Notes under the pieces: generated by a model
Told to the model about the DNA's origin: nothing
Seen by the model: the letters and a program-made list of their open reading frames with translations, nothing else
Databases searched by the model: none
In this document: in pieces, positions 1-10,869 of the stretch
How the letters are laid out: the number at the start of each line of letters is the position of its first letter
Numbering within the stretch: position 1 is the first letter of the stretch
Assembly: GCA_026214975.1 (NCBI GenBank)
Contig: JAOBSW010000110.1
Span: forward strand, 124,001 to 188,000
Length of the DNA: 64,000 nt
Source of the DNA: Gentiana macrophylla
Taxonomy: Eukaryota > Streptophyta > Magnoliopsida > Gentianales > Gentianaceae
Direction of reading: 5' to 3'
Position numbers and translations under genes: made by a program

Positions 1-977
1 GTACAATACCTTTAGTTCTATAAAAGGATTTCATATTAAATTCTCCACCATGATCAGATCTTATAGTTTTAACACACCTATCATATTGATTTTGCACAAG
101 TACACAAAACTGCTGTAAAAGGGAATCAGCTTCACTTTTTGCTTGCATAAGATATAACCAAGTAAATCTACTATAGTCATCAACAATAGAAAGAAAATAG
201 TATTCTCCATTCACAGTAGGTACCCTATTAGGGCCCCAAATGTCTACATGAATCAAATCAAAACAAGAACTAGAAGCAGATGTACTAACAGGAAATTTGG
301 ATTTCTTTTGCTTGGCTAGAGGACAAATTGTACAATCATGACTAGGTATCTTAATATTCTGATCTAAACTTCTTAAAGCTTTCATCCTTTCTAGTGAAGG
401 ATGACCTAGCCTATCATGCCACAGCAAAGAATTATTTTGACTACATGATCTACAAACAGCATTAACACCAGAAGAAGTTCTTTGAGCATCATCTGTCAGA
501 ATGTAGAGGCCATTCTGAATGTTAACCGTACCAATCATCTTGAAGTTAGGAGGTCCCGCAATGAGATAATCGGTCGAACTAAAAGAAGCAGATAAAGCAC
601 TATCATGTACCAATTTCCCTGGCGGATATCGATTATAACTAAAACTAGGTATACAAAATACATTACAGTAATGTGATATGAGGACCAATTTTAACTTTGC
701 CTATATGTGTCACAATAATGGAACAACCATTAGGCAATTTAATCGAAAGATTAGATCTTTGGTTTAGTCTCAAACATGTGATCAACAGAATATGTTATAT
801 GATCTGTTGCTCTAATCAAGAATCCATTGCTTAAGATTACCGTAAATACCTTGACCACGAGATGTAGCACTGCAGCCATAACAACAAAAGATTACTGGTG
901 ATTAGAAGGTGCTTGAAGACCTTGAATGAGAGACAACAAATGATCATATTGAGACTTGGTGATTGGTGCCCTCAATT
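1..977 (-). pseudogene. copia pol fragment: protease, pre-integrase, integrase
   Basis: Translation of the minus strand gives a pre-integrase zinc-binding segment with HDRLGHPS and a following CxxC pair (IPSHDCTICPLAKQ), then integrase core motifs HVDIWGP, IVDDYSRFTWLYL and RSDHGGEF; the last is the second catalytic Asp region, with DHGGEF where DNGGEF is usual. Upstream, at about 815-835, the protease active-site region reads WILD and then loses frame before ATDHI, so the DSG triad of a copia protease is destroyed. Several stops lie between protease and integrase. Integrase would insert the cDNA copy and protease would cut the polyprotein. This copy is dead. Confidence 0.88.
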
Positions 978-1977
978 TCAGAATGCACATCGAACTTGAA
1001 AAACAGATTCTTGAGCATCATCAAACTGATCTATATTGACATTATTTGCCATAGGACTGAACCCCTTGCCATGCCCCTTGAAATTTGGTGGAAAGCCATA
1101 CTTCTTGTAACACTTGTCTATGGTGTGTCCCTCCTTTCCACAAAAAGTACATTGAGGTCTTTTCCCACTAGATTGACCCCTGCCACTACCTCCATTGCCT
1201 CTTCCTTGTCCTCTTCCTTGATTCTGAAACCTTGTATAAGCCACAGCATTGGAATAATTGGTTTCTTGACGATCTGAATTCACTTGGGAGGCTAGAATCA
1301 CAGGATCCACAGCATCATTTCCATAATTCAACTGCTGCTCATGGTTCAAAGCCATGACAAAGGCAGTTTTAACATCTGGAAGTGGCAAAGTCATAAGGAC
1401 TTGAGACTTAACTGCACTGAAATTGCCATTTAGACCTTTCAAGAATCTTGTAGTGTATGCATTTGAATAATATTCCCTTATGATTGGCAACGCAGCACAA
1501 GTGCAGGGAGGAACCGGTCTGAGAACTAGATATTGATCCCACAATGATTTGAGTTTTGTGAAATAATCTGTGACCGAAAGATTACCTTGCTTTACCCTTT
1601 CAATCTCTTCTTCAAGATTGGAAAGACGATAAGCTTCTCTCCTTCCAAATCTGTCTTGAAGATCCAGCCACACTTCACGAGCGGTATCGAAGTACATGAT
1701 ACTCTCAGATAAATTGGGAAGCATCGAATTGAAGCGACCAAGATTGCACAAGATCATTCTCACGCATCCAATTAGCATAGCCTGGATCATCTGAATCAGG
1801 CATGACTGAAGTTCCATCAATGTAACACAATTTCCCCCTAGAAGACAACGATTTCCAAGTAGCACGTTTCCAATGATGATAATTGTCTGCACCACGAAGC
1901 GGTGGCTGCACCAACACTAAACTCGGATTCTCAATGTTGTTCGCATTGACAGGCGGATGAACAACTTGATTCGCCAT
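978..1977 (-). pseudogene. copia gag polyprotein, one frameshift
   Basis: The start is taken at 1977 (MANQVVHPPV), the first Met matching the usual gag N-terminus. It is followed by NYHHWKRA, the conserved copia gag opening, and by a UBN2-type domain. The frame shifts near 1735 (QSW | RFNSMLPNL) and the reading continues to 978. The retrotransposon Gag signature (EIERVKQGNLSVTDYFTKLK) and a CCHC zinc knuckle, CTFCGKEGHTIDKC, are both present. After the knuckle comes a Gly/Arg-poor tail ending QVRCAF. Gag would form the virus-like particle and the knuckle would bind element RNA. A +/-1 error near 1735 is the only clear break. Confidence 0.88.
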
Positions 1978-2060
1978 TGAAATGCCAAGAACAGAATACA
2001 CTTGCAGGAAGAATTAATCGCAAATTGAATGCGGAATCTCAGAGTACGAACGCGGAATTT

Positions 2061-2073
2061 CTCTCTGATACCA
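2061..2073 (-). other. primer binding site (tRNA-iMet)
   Basis: On the minus strand this reads TGGTATCAGAGAG. The first 11 bases complement the 3' end of initiator methionine tRNA, the standard primer of plant copia elements. It touches the LTR with no spacer. Confidence 0.93.
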
Positions 2074-2460
2074 TGTTAAAACTGAACAAAACACTAATTC
2101 TCATTGATTCAAGATCGAAAAGCGAAAACAAGAACTTCATCTTGAGGAAGATGAAGATGACGATTTGAAAAATGAAAAGAGCGGAAAATGAATAACTAGT
2201 GAATCTTTACAATTGACAACTCGAAAATGTAATTCAATCTTCTAGGAATGCATTGGTGCTGCTGGATTGTATTTATAGCCACAGGAACTGATCAATTTCT
2301 GTTGCAACTGACTAACCGCCTTCTAGCTCTAAGTGTTTGATGAAATGTCCCAAAGAGCAAACAACCGCCTTTTCCTCTTTTAACTTCAACAAAACCTGAT
2401 GTTATAATTGACTAAACTTAGTTTTCTGATCCGAATTTTTGTCAGCAAAAGAAGGTAACA
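2074..2460 (-). repeat. copia 5' LTR with TATA box
   Basis: The 387-bp segment begins TGTTA and ends TAACA on the plus strand, the short inverted ends expected of an LTR, and it directly abuts the primer binding site. A TATA box (CTATAAATAC on the minus strand, around 2269-2278) marks the likely promoter. The partner LTR lies outside the window. Confidence 0.85.
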
Positions 2461-2734
2461 AATTACTTCTTTACCTTTTTCTCGATTTTGCGAGTTGCTC
2501 GATCTTGTTAGGGGTAATTATTCATGTCCAATTTTTCCTTAGTTATTTCTTAACTTTTTCATTCGTTTTTTATTGTGACAAATATCCTTGTTCCATCATA
2601 AACATACACGTGAAGTAAAAGTAAGAAAAATATTTCAAACGAACTTTAATTTTTATACATGACACTAATCATTCAAATACATAGTTTCTGGCACGAACAA
2701 AATTGTAAATATTGATTGAAATTTCAAATACCAG

Positions 2735-2862
2735 GGGCAGAAGCATATCCCGACAGAACTATAAAAATTGTTGATGTTAGAGATGTTGCCTATGCACATA
2801 TTCTTGCATCTGAGGTGCCATTGCCTAGTGGGAGAAACACTCGTTGGTAGCTCAGCACATTG
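2735..2862 (+). pseudogene. cinnamoyl-CoA reductase-like exon fragment
   Basis: After an intron-like CAG at 2732-2734, the plus strand translates from 2737 as AYPDRTIKIVDVRDVAYAHI, continuing LASEVPLPSGR. This matches the C-terminal half of plant NAD(P)-dependent reductases of the CCR/DFR short-chain dehydrogenase group, where VDVRDVAxAHIxAxExPxxSGR is conserved. A one-base change after SGR shifts the frame (the following SLVAQH is in another frame) and a TAG follows. The copia LTR abuts the downstream side. The remaining exons are absent. The family assignment is firm; the exact enzyme is not, and the piece is non-functional. Confidence 0.72.
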
Positions 2863-3077
2863 TGAAGAAATTGACAGATCGAAGAAGATGAAATGCAGAA
2901 AAGGTAAACTAGGGTTTTCTGCAAAGAGGAGAGCCCCTTCCTCGTTTTTCTTTTGTTTTCTTTGTTTATTCAAAAAAGAAATTCAGTTTACAATATGAGA
3001 AGACTTTGGCTTTATATACCCGGTCAAAGTCAACAGAAAGGAACAAAACAAAATATAAAAACAGAATAATATCAACA
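2863..3077 (-). repeat. 3' LTR of second copia element (far border uncertain)
   Basis: On the minus strand the LTR begins TGTTGATATT directly after the polypurine tract GCTTGAGGGGGCC (3090-3078) and has a TATA box (GGTATATAAAG, around 3013-3023). The other border is placed at 2863, where a TG/CA end is possible, but it could lie 20-40 bp further in because no second LTR is available for comparison. Confidence 0.6.
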
Positions 3078-3102
3078 GGCCCCCTCAAGCTGGGACATCA
3101 AG

Positions 3103-6100
3103 CTAGGAAACAATATTAAAACTTCCTAACAATGAAGTGAAAACATGAGCATCTAATGCTTTGGTGAATATGTCCGCCAATTGGTGAACTATGGAAATAG
3201 GCATGAGCTTGATGAAACCAGCTTGGATCTTCTCTCGAATAAGATGACAATCGATCTCCAAGTGCTTTGTACGCTCGTGATAAACAGGGTTGTGTGAAAT
3301 GTCCATAGCACTTTGATTGTCAGAATAAAGAATAGTGGTTGTGCCTTCAAAGACCTGTAAATCTTGTAATATGTACTGCAGCCAAAGAACTTCACAGGTG
3401 GCATTGGATAATGCACGATATTCAGTCTCTGTTGAACTCCTAGACACTGTGGTTTGCTTTTTGGCCTTCCAAGAGATCACTGTTGTCCCTAAAAACATTG
3501 CATAACCTGAAACTGGCCGTCTAGTGATCTTGCAACCTGCCCAATCCGAATCTACATACCCAGTCAGCTTCATATTGTTAGCTGCTGCATAGAACAGACC
3601 TTGTTGAAGAGCCTTCTTGATGTACCTAAGGAGCCTATGTGCAGCCTTCATGTGTGCAACCGTGGGACTGAAAATTGAGAAAGCTGATGAACTGTAAAGG
3701 ACAGATATGGCCTCGTGATTGTGAGATAAATTAACTTCCCAATAAAACTTATGTACTCAGTATTGTTTGGCAAGGGCTCTGAATCTCCAGACTGCAACGT
3801 TGTTTTTGTTGCCATGGGGGTATCAACAGGTTTTGCTGCCAAGAAACCAAAAGTTTCTAGCAGCTTCATGGCATATTGCTTTTGAGAAATACTGATCCCT
3901 TCTTCAGTTCCGTGTATTTCTATGCCAAGAAAATATTGAAGATCACCCAAGTCTTTAATTTGAAATGAATGGTGAAAAAAACCTTTTACCTAATTTATGT
4001 CATCCGGGGTGGAGCCAGCAATGATTATGTCATCTACATAGACTACTAAGGCCATAAAACTCTCTCCCTGCCCCTTGGTGAACAAACTATAGTCATGGAC
4101 AGACTGTTTAAACCCTTGGCTTTGTAGGGCAGAGGTCAACTTATGGTTCCACTGCTTACTTGCCTGTTTTAAGCAATAAATGAATCTTCTTAATCTGCAA
4201 ACCTGGGTAGAATTAGCTCCCTGATAGCCTGTGGCAACTTCATATATACCTCATCCTTTAAATCCCCATGGAGGAAGGCACTGTTAATGTCTAGTTGTTT
4301 TAAATGCCACCCCTTTATGGCATTAAGGGCAAGCAATAGTCTGACAGTGGTGATCTTTGCAACAAGAGAAAAGGTCTCCTCATAATCTACCCCAAAAGTT
4401 TGTGTGTACCCCTGCTACTAACCTAGCCTTATACCTTTCAACTATCCCATATGCCTTGTATTTTACCTTGTAAACCCATTTACATCCTATTGGATGTTTC
4501 CTACAGGAAGATCTACTAGATCCCAAGTGTGTGTCTGTTCTAAGGCTGCTATTTCCTTGCCCATGGCCTCTCTTCATTGAGGGTTCTGTATGGCTTGGTT
4601 GTAAGTTGTAGGTTCTGAAACAGGATGAGAGGTGGGAATACTGTCATGGCCACCAAGACTGTTAGAGGATTTGTGAATGACTGATTACAGAGGTACTCTG
4701 TAATCATGCAGGTAGCTGGGAACTTGCTTAGATCTAAGGGATCTTCTAAAAGTGGGAATGTCAGGGACATCAATCTCATCATGAGAGGAACTGCTGGAAT
4801 GTGTTGATGAAGATGATGTTTGTGATGTGGTGGTATGGTCTGGGAAGGAATGATCAATCATTGGATCAGATGTTGGAAAATGGTTTTCATGGATATCAGT
4901 GATGATGGGATAAGAAGGCTCTTGATTGACATGGGCTACAGGTAGGGAAACTAGCTCATGTAGCTATGTAGGTCCAGTTTTGAAAGAGGCATGGAGAGGG
5001 AAAAAAAAGTCTCATGGAACATAACATCTCTAGACACAAACACTTCCCCAGTAGTGTATTCTAGCAGAATGTACCCTTTTATGGTCTTTGAGTTCCCAAT
5101 GTACACACTGAGCCTACCCCTTGGATCAAATTTGGACTTATGTTCTTGTTATGTGCAAGCATAGACTAGGCACCCAAAGACTCTAAACTGAGTATAATTT
5201 ACTTCTTTGTGATATAGTCTATGATAAGGGGTGTCATATTTCAAAATTGGTGTAGGCAAACTCTTAATCAAGTCTGTGGCATGCAAGAGTGGAATCTCAA
5301 GGCTCTTGCCACATTTAAGAGGTGTTGGTGTTTTCTCTCAGCAATCCCATTTTGTTGACGGGTTCCTACGCAACTAGTCTGGTGTATCACACCCTTTTCA
5401 GCATAAAAGTCTTTTAGGTCGAATTCCCTCCCATTGCCTGACCTAATAGTTTTGTGTTGAAATTGAGTGAGTGCTTAAGTATAAAATTTTTGTATTAAGG
5501 ATTGCACCTCCCCTTTAGATTTTAACAAGTAAACCCATGTGAACCTGGAAAAATCATCTACCACTGTCAAAAAATATGTGTCCATGTAATGTGGAAGTCT
5601 TGTATGGCCCCCATATGTCCATATGGACAAGTTCAAAGAGGCAACTAGATACAGACTCACTCAAAGGGAAACACTCTTTCGTTTGGCCAAGGGACATACA
5701 TGACAAACACATCTATCAAGACTTGTATTATTTGTATTATTAGCATCATATAAGGACAACTTTCCTAGTAGACTCTGTGACAAGTGTCCTAACAATGCCA
5801 TAACATAGCTTTAGGGACTACCTATGTTGTGGTACAAAAGATTTTATTACCATATTCTAAAACCAAATCAGTGGGGTTGAGAAGATAGAGCCCTTGCTTC
5901 AACTCAGCTACACCAATCTTCTTCCAACTCTTCATGTCCTGTATGACACAAAAACTGGATTCAAAACTGACTCTTACCTTATTATCCTTTGTAAGACATC
6001 CAACTGAAATTAGGTTATAGGAAAAGGTTGGTATACACAGCACACGTTTCAAAATCAGGTTATCATGCAACTTCATTGTCCTTATGTGACTTACTATGGC

Positions 6101-6400
6101 TTCATTCCCATTAGGCAGGCCAACTTAAACATTCCTAACTTGTTTAAGGTCACATAAACCACTAACTGAGCACACTATGTGATCAGTGGCCCCTGAGTCT
6201 ACTATCCAAGTGTGCGGAAAGATAGAGTGTATGCTTGCAGCATTGTCATAGGTTGGAGAGCTACAGTTAAAGTGGTCATTTGATTGGCCATAGGTGCTCT
6301 TTGAGAAGGTCCTGCTATCGGAGTGTTCTAGATGAGCTTGAGAATCTATTCATACTGCTCTGTGGTGAAACCTGCTGGTCCAGCTTTCTGCACAACATTA
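3103..6400 (-). pseudogene. copia pol (pre-integrase to RNase H), degenerate
   Basis: Read on the minus strand from high to low coordinates: pre-integrase remnants (5822-6076), an integrase segment with TVVDDFSRFTWVYLLKS (5475-5660), reverse transcriptase opening PIGCKWVYKVKYKAYG (4380-4577), the catalytic YVDDIIIAG box (around 4020-4050), FLGIEIHGTEEGISISQKQY (3648-3950), and RNase H (3103-3651) with GYVDSDWAGC, SSTETEYRAL and LYSDNQSAM. The polymerase and RNase H would copy element RNA to DNA. At least five frame breaks make this copy inactive; the RNase H block of about 180 residues is the best-preserved part. Confidence 0.9.
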
Positions 6401-6660
6401 TCATTAGCAGCTCCATATGTTCCATGTTCTGACCCAACTGTACCTTCCACTAAGTTGACCTTGCATTTTGATTTGAATCTAGGGGAAACCATGGATCCTG
6501 TAGAAGTGTCAATGGTATGGCCATGGAAACCACAGTGTGTGCATTGTGCCTTCTTCCCCTATGACTGACTTTTACTAGCTGACACTCTTCAAGCTCTATT
6601 CTCATTGTGCATTGCAGGAGTCCTCTCTTGAGTCTTATTTGCAAACACCATGGGTGTTCC

Positions 6661-7177
6661 TAGGGCTGTAAATGAGCTGGGCTACACGTGAGCTACTCGT
6701 ACTCGCAAGAGAGATCGACACGATTCGGTTTTTTTCGAGTTCGAGCTCGAGTCGAGCTACTCGAATAATTAACCGAGCCGAGCTCGAGTTTTAAAATATA
6801 TTAATCGAGTAGCTCGTGAGCTTAATCGAGTTTGATTAAGTAATTATTTAATTAATTAAATTTATTATATTGATAAAAAAAATTAAATTTATTATAAAAT
6901 ATTATTTTTTCATAGTTAAAAAAATATTATTCGAGTCGAGTATTAGGCGAGTCGAGCTCGATCTTTCCATATTTCATTAAAAAATAAATGAATTCTAGGA
7001 ATATAATCGAGCTTATGAGCCGAGTCGAGTTGTATCGAGTACTTAGCGAGTCGAGTTTGATCTTGCTTTTTTAAGACTCGATCGAGCTCGAGCCGAGTTT
7101 CGAGCCTGGACTTTTTTAGTCGAGTCAAGCTCGAGCCCTAGAGGGTATCGACTCGACTCGGCTCGATTACACCCCTA
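6661..7177. mobile_element. hAT-type non-autonomous element, CGAGC-rich
   Basis: The ends are TAGGGCTGTAAATGAGC and (inverted) TAGGGGTGTAATCGAGC. The flanks GGTGTTCC (6653-6660) and GGAGTTCC (7178-7185) form an 8-bp target duplication with one mismatch. Both arms carry many copies of CGAGC/GCTCG, and the middle is AT-rich. It has no coding capacity. It sits inside copia gag and so is younger than that element. Confidence 0.87.
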
Positions 7178-7584
7178 GGAGTTCCACCATTGTTTCTGCC
7201 ATTTGCATATTGCAACTGTCTATCCAGTTTGATTGCCATTCCAAAGACTGCTTTGATGTTTGTCATAGGTGTCATAATCATAACTTGATTGCTTACTTGC
7301 GATAATCCTTACTGAAACCTTTCAGAAACCTCATGACATGCTCTGTCTTGAAGTAGTCAACAAACACTTTGATTATCGCCTTCCATTTCCAACCAGGTGG
7401 ACATGAGCATTTCGGAATCGGCCTCAGAATGCAGATCTCATCCCAAATTACCTTCATCCTGGTGAAATACTCACTCACCGAAGCATTTCCTTGTTTCAAA
7501 TTGTTCAATTCCTCCAGTAAATCGGACAAGCGATAGGAATCCAGGTTAGAAAACCTATCCTTCAAATCCTCCCAAACCTATGGA

Positions 7585-7760
7585 CACTACAAGAAAAACA
7601 GTTTTTTGCTACACTATTGTTTGCCACACAACAAAAAGTGTTTTTATATACTTACTTTTAGTCACATGAGCGTGGCAAAAGAGTCTAACCAATTGCTATT
7701 AGCCACACTTTTTTTTTTTGGCAAAAACTAGTGTAGCAATATAGTGGTTTTTTTGTAGTG
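7585..7760. mobile_element. CACTA-type MITE
   Basis: 176 bp beginning CACTACAAGAAAAAC and ending GTTTTTTTTGTAGTG, the inverted ends of plant CACTA (En/Spm) elements. Flanking triplets are GGA and TGA, a decayed 3-bp duplication. Internal GCCAC/GTGGC motifs are probably transposase-binding repeats. It interrupts the copia gag frame. Confidence 0.8.
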
Positions 7761-7884
7761 TGAGCGGTATTGATCCAGAGTAAGCTTCGTGCAATCATGA
7801 TGTTTACGGGACTCAGAATCCATGAAGTCGCCATCGTGTTACACTGATTCCAAGCATCGAAGTTTTTGTCACCTTCAGCCGGAC

Positions 7885-8110
7885 GTACAATACTTTTCTC
7901 ACAAAAGACTCCTGAATTCATCACTAAATAGTTTCTCTCACCGAAGGGTAGAAACACGTTCTTTCATCAATGACAAACACTTTGTCACTAGAAGCCATCT
8001 GTAGTGACTGTTGTCACTAAAGCTTTCCAGATCTTTAATGATTGTTTGTCACTATAAAGCACTAAACGTGACAATACTTTTGTCACGGAAGACTCCAAAA
8101 TTATTACTGA
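7885..8110. repeat. CACTA-like subterminal repeat segment
   Basis: The segment holds repeated TTTGTCAC/GTGACAA motifs, and two related halves start GTACAATACTTTTCTCAC (7884) and GTGACAATACTTTTGTCAC (about 8070). Similar motifs fill 16000-16218, which does end in a CACTA terminus. No CACTA end is visible here, so this is a fragment that replaced the 5' end of the copia element. Confidence 0.5.
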
Positions 8111-8117
8111 ATGGTTG

Positions 8118-8162
<45 letters not shown>

Positions 8163-8520
8163 TTATTACTGAATGGTTATTACTATTATTTCAAAGAATA
8201 AAAAATTAATATACCACGCAATAAAATATAAAAGGGGGAAGGGGCCACAAGGACAAAAAAATTAATAAAAGGGTCTGGAATGACAAAAGTAACATTTTCA
8301 TGATTATAAATGACAAAAATCATAATTGTTACTTTAAAATTGTTACTTCACGTGTTAATGTTACTTTATGTTTCACAATTGTTACTTCATATTTACTCTA
8401 TTCCGCATTTGTTACTTCATATTTGTTATTTCATAATTGTTACTTTTGTCCTTATTAAATTACATTTTCCTTCTATCCCGATTCTCGGATAATTTTGTCC
8501 TTCTGGACAAAAATTTAAAT
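8111..8520. repeat. ATT microsatellite followed by GTTACTT-rich foldback
   Basis: 8116-8168 is a (TTA/ATT)n tract. From about 8230 to 8515 the sequence is a weak foldback: GACAAAAGTAAC at about 8282 pairs with GTTACTTTTGTC at about 8440, and the part between repeats AATTGTTACTTCAT-like units. It looks like a MITE remnant; clear target duplications are not visible. Confidence 0.45.
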
Positions 8521-9533
8521 ATAAAATGATTATTAACAATCATTCATAAGTATACAAAAACTTAACACCTACTCTAAAAATTTCAAAAAATACGAAAAAA
8601 TTAAATAAATGATGATAAATCATATATTTTATCAAACACATGAAATATATGATCGCCGAAAGGTTTTTGGATATACATCTCTTCAAAAATCTTGTACAAA
8701 TTCCATAGCAAACTCTATAAAATCCCTTCACCCAACATAGCATACATCAATTGAAAAATGAACAAGGTCATATACTTACTGCATTGAAATAGATTCCATC
8801 CAATCAAAAGGGTTTCAAAATTGTAATATTTAGGGCATCCCAGAGCAACCTGAAAACACCAACAGAGCAACCTGAAAACACCAAAATCCAAAATCAGGAT
8901 AATGCACCAGGACTGTCCTAGAGGTCGTGGACATACCCAGACAAGTCTGGGGCCTCTGGACATACTTGGATTTCAAGTAGGACCTAAAGACAGATCTAAA
9001 CTGAGACTTGGACACAAAGCAGGACTGATGCAAGACATGAGCATGAATTAAACACCAGATGCAAAGAAAAGGACTCATCGAAAGGCAATATCTGGATCAG
9101 CAATTTTACCTGCAGTCAAAAAAGAAGTTATGATCATCGATTCTAGAAGTTCATAATTGACTTTTGAATCAGTTACTTTTCTACTACTCTTGTATATAAG
9201 GCTGAATACACATTGAAACATACTTTAATGAATAGTACATTAATTCTTTTCATCCTCATCTACTATTCAGAGTTCTACTGAATTACTTCAGCCTTGCTTC
9301 TGACGACAGGTCATTTATTCTTACCGATTTAAATCAGAAGGCTTAGCTACCTTGTCAAATGCACAACTTTATCAGCTTACATGTACATTTAAAAACCACA
9401 AAAGCATCAAGTAATTTAATAACAAAAATGGAATATCAAACACGGATAATTAATCGGGCATATCAAAACATCATGTTCTCAACATGCATGCAAATCGGAC
9501 AAGGACAATCAGGTTGCATACAAGTCAGATCAT
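8521..9533. other. non-coding; possible LTR remnant
   Basis: No credible gene. Two copies of AGAGCAACCTGAAAACACCAA lie near 8841 and 8863. A promoter-like TGTATATAAGGC at 9193-9204 followed by a TC-rich leader to about 9315 resembles part of a retrotransposon LTR, but no primer binding site or paired copy is seen. Confidence 0.35.
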
Positions 9534-9617
9534 TTAGTAAGCAATTGCACTCATGGCTTGTCCCAATTGAGTTGCTACTTCTTCAAACCTCCACATAATT
9601 TGCTCTCTCCTTAGGAT
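9534..9617 (-). other. possible exon, unrecognised C-terminus
   Basis: After a minus-strand acceptor (TTTCTACTTGCAG, ending 9618) an open stretch reads ILRREQIMWRFEEVATQLG and then QAMSAIAY to a TAA at 9536-9534. It is in phase with the end of the FKBP-like exon at 9828 but does not match the expected FKBP continuation (ATLG). It may be a piece of another gene joined by rearrangement. I do not recognise it. Confidence 0.35.
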
Positions 9618-9827
9618 CTGCAAGTAGAAAATGTCCTGAGTGAGCAAACATATCAATGACCTTTTTAATTTATGGGTGAAAATGAGAGTAAATATTAAGC
9701 ATACCATGGTAATATTTAAGCGCTAGAAGAATATGTTATACCTATATCAATCAGAATGTCAAAAACATATAGCACACATTGCACAATCAATGGACATTCA
9801 TATAAAAAGATTGATAAATTAAGGTAC

Positions 9828-9999
9828 CTGAGATAAGTGTAGCCTTCCCTGATCACTAATGCAGCAATGGATATAAGCTTCTACTGGTTTCACTTTCACA
9901 CCTGAAAATGTTAATCGAAATCCGAAAATAAGAGATTTTGAAGATAAAGGAGAGGAAATGCTGAAAATACATATTACGAGACTCACCCCAGAACGCCAT
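9828..9999 (-). pseudogene. FKBP43/53-like immunophilin, first two exons only
   Basis: Exon 1 is 9999-9987 (ATG GCG TTC TGG G, then GTGAGT); exon 2 is 9901-9828 (acceptor TTTTCAG, donor CAG|GTACC). Together they encode exactly 29 codons, MAFWGVKVKPVEAYIHCCIS followed by DQGRLHLSQ. This is the nucleoplasmin-like N-terminus of plant nuclear FKBP-type peptidyl-prolyl isomerases (FKBP43/53), which starts MxFWGVxVKPGK and reaches (L/I)HLSQ at the same point; HD2 histone deacetylases share the fold. The next expected residues (ATLG and beyond), the acidic region and the isomerase domain are absent nearby. The splice sites are intact, so this looks like a copied or severed 5' end. Confidence 0.72.
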
Positions 10000-10869
10000 G
10001 GTAGAGGAACTTTCTACAAAAAAAAACCATAATATTCCAGATGATCTGGTAATGCATTTGGGCTAATGGGCAATCAAAACAAAATGCAGGATAAAATCAT
10101 TAACCTTTAGGTATTTTCATGTTGAATGGCATTTGAAACTGCATCGGGAGGATATATCCATTAATTCCACAAATCTTGTATATATATATAGCCTTGAGGG
10201 CTTTATTATCTGAGGTTCGAGTTACAATGAGCCAAAACTACAGGAAGGAGTACTCCCGCCAGCTGCACGAACAATGAAGAAAAGAGTGTTAGATGAAGAT
10301 AAACAGGCGGCTGATCCCCTGATTTCATGGCCATGCATAGTAGAGCAGTTTAAAGAAGTAAAACATTGATAGATAGACTGCAGGCTTCATTATTGTCTTG
10401 AAATGGCCTATATGGTATCTTTTGCAACAAAATGAGCCAGGCTTCAGAAACTCAAACAATCCTGTAACTTGTATAGACTTCACATGAACTGTGCATGCTC
10501 ACATTAAAGGTAACAACTAAGTAGCCTCGGTTAAATCAAAATGGTGTTACTCTCTTCAGGACTTAATTATGAATTCATCTCAAAATCTCCTTGAAGTATC
10601 ACTTGATGTATATATGATAACTCATGGTCAAGTTGAAATGTGAAAAAATACAACAGAAAAGCATTTAAAAAGCTCGGTTATACAGAAAACAGCAGTAAAT
10701 GATTTCCAATTGGACTTAAAACAAAAAAAAGATTTGGTCAAGTAACTGGTGCCGTTGATTACATATGTGAAAAATGACAACAATAATAATCTGATTAAAT
10801 GAAAAGTGAAGTATACAAAAAAAATCATTTATAAGAATACACAAACTTAACATAATTCTCCAATCCAGA

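Larger units (their letters stand above)
1..2460 (-). mobile_element. Ty1/copia LTR retrotransposon, 5' half
   Basis: Read on the minus strand the order is LTR (2460-2074), tRNA-iMet primer binding site, gag, a broken protease, GAG-pre-integrase and integrase core, which is the Ty1/copia gene order. The element leaves the window inside integrase, so reverse transcriptase, RNase H and the 3' LTR are not visible. Frameshifts and stops mean it cannot make its own proteins. No target duplication can be checked because one end is missing. Confidence 0.93.
2863..7884 (-). mobile_element. second copia element, 5'-truncated, with nested DNA transposons
   Basis: The minus-strand order is truncated gag (from about 7884), zinc knuckle, pre-integrase, integrase, reverse transcriptase, RNase H, polypurine tract (3078-3090) and 3' LTR. 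No 5' LTR or primer binding site is present, because gag stops matching at about 7885 where CACTA-like repeats begin. Two DNA transposons (6661-7177 and 7585-7760) lie inside gag. Many stops and frameshifts show it is old. Confidence 0.9.
6450..7884 (-). pseudogene. copia gag, interrupted by two DNA transposons
   Basis: The N-terminal part (7761-7884) reads GDKNFDAWNQCNTMATSW, like the conserved NYxxW opening of copia gag, but the true start is lost at 7885. The middle (7293-7565) carries YRLSDLLEELNNLKQGNASV, then SEYFTRMKVIWDE and VMRFLKGF, matching the same positions in the gag at 978-1977. Downstream of the hAT insertion, 6450-6644 holds a remnant knuckle region (a CVHCAFFPYD-type stretch appears in the opposite frame). 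Both insertions and several stops break the frame. Confidence 0.82.

Noticed and set aside
963..1277. Plus-strand open frame of 104 codons
   Set aside because: It is the antisense shadow of the copia gag zinc-knuckle region.
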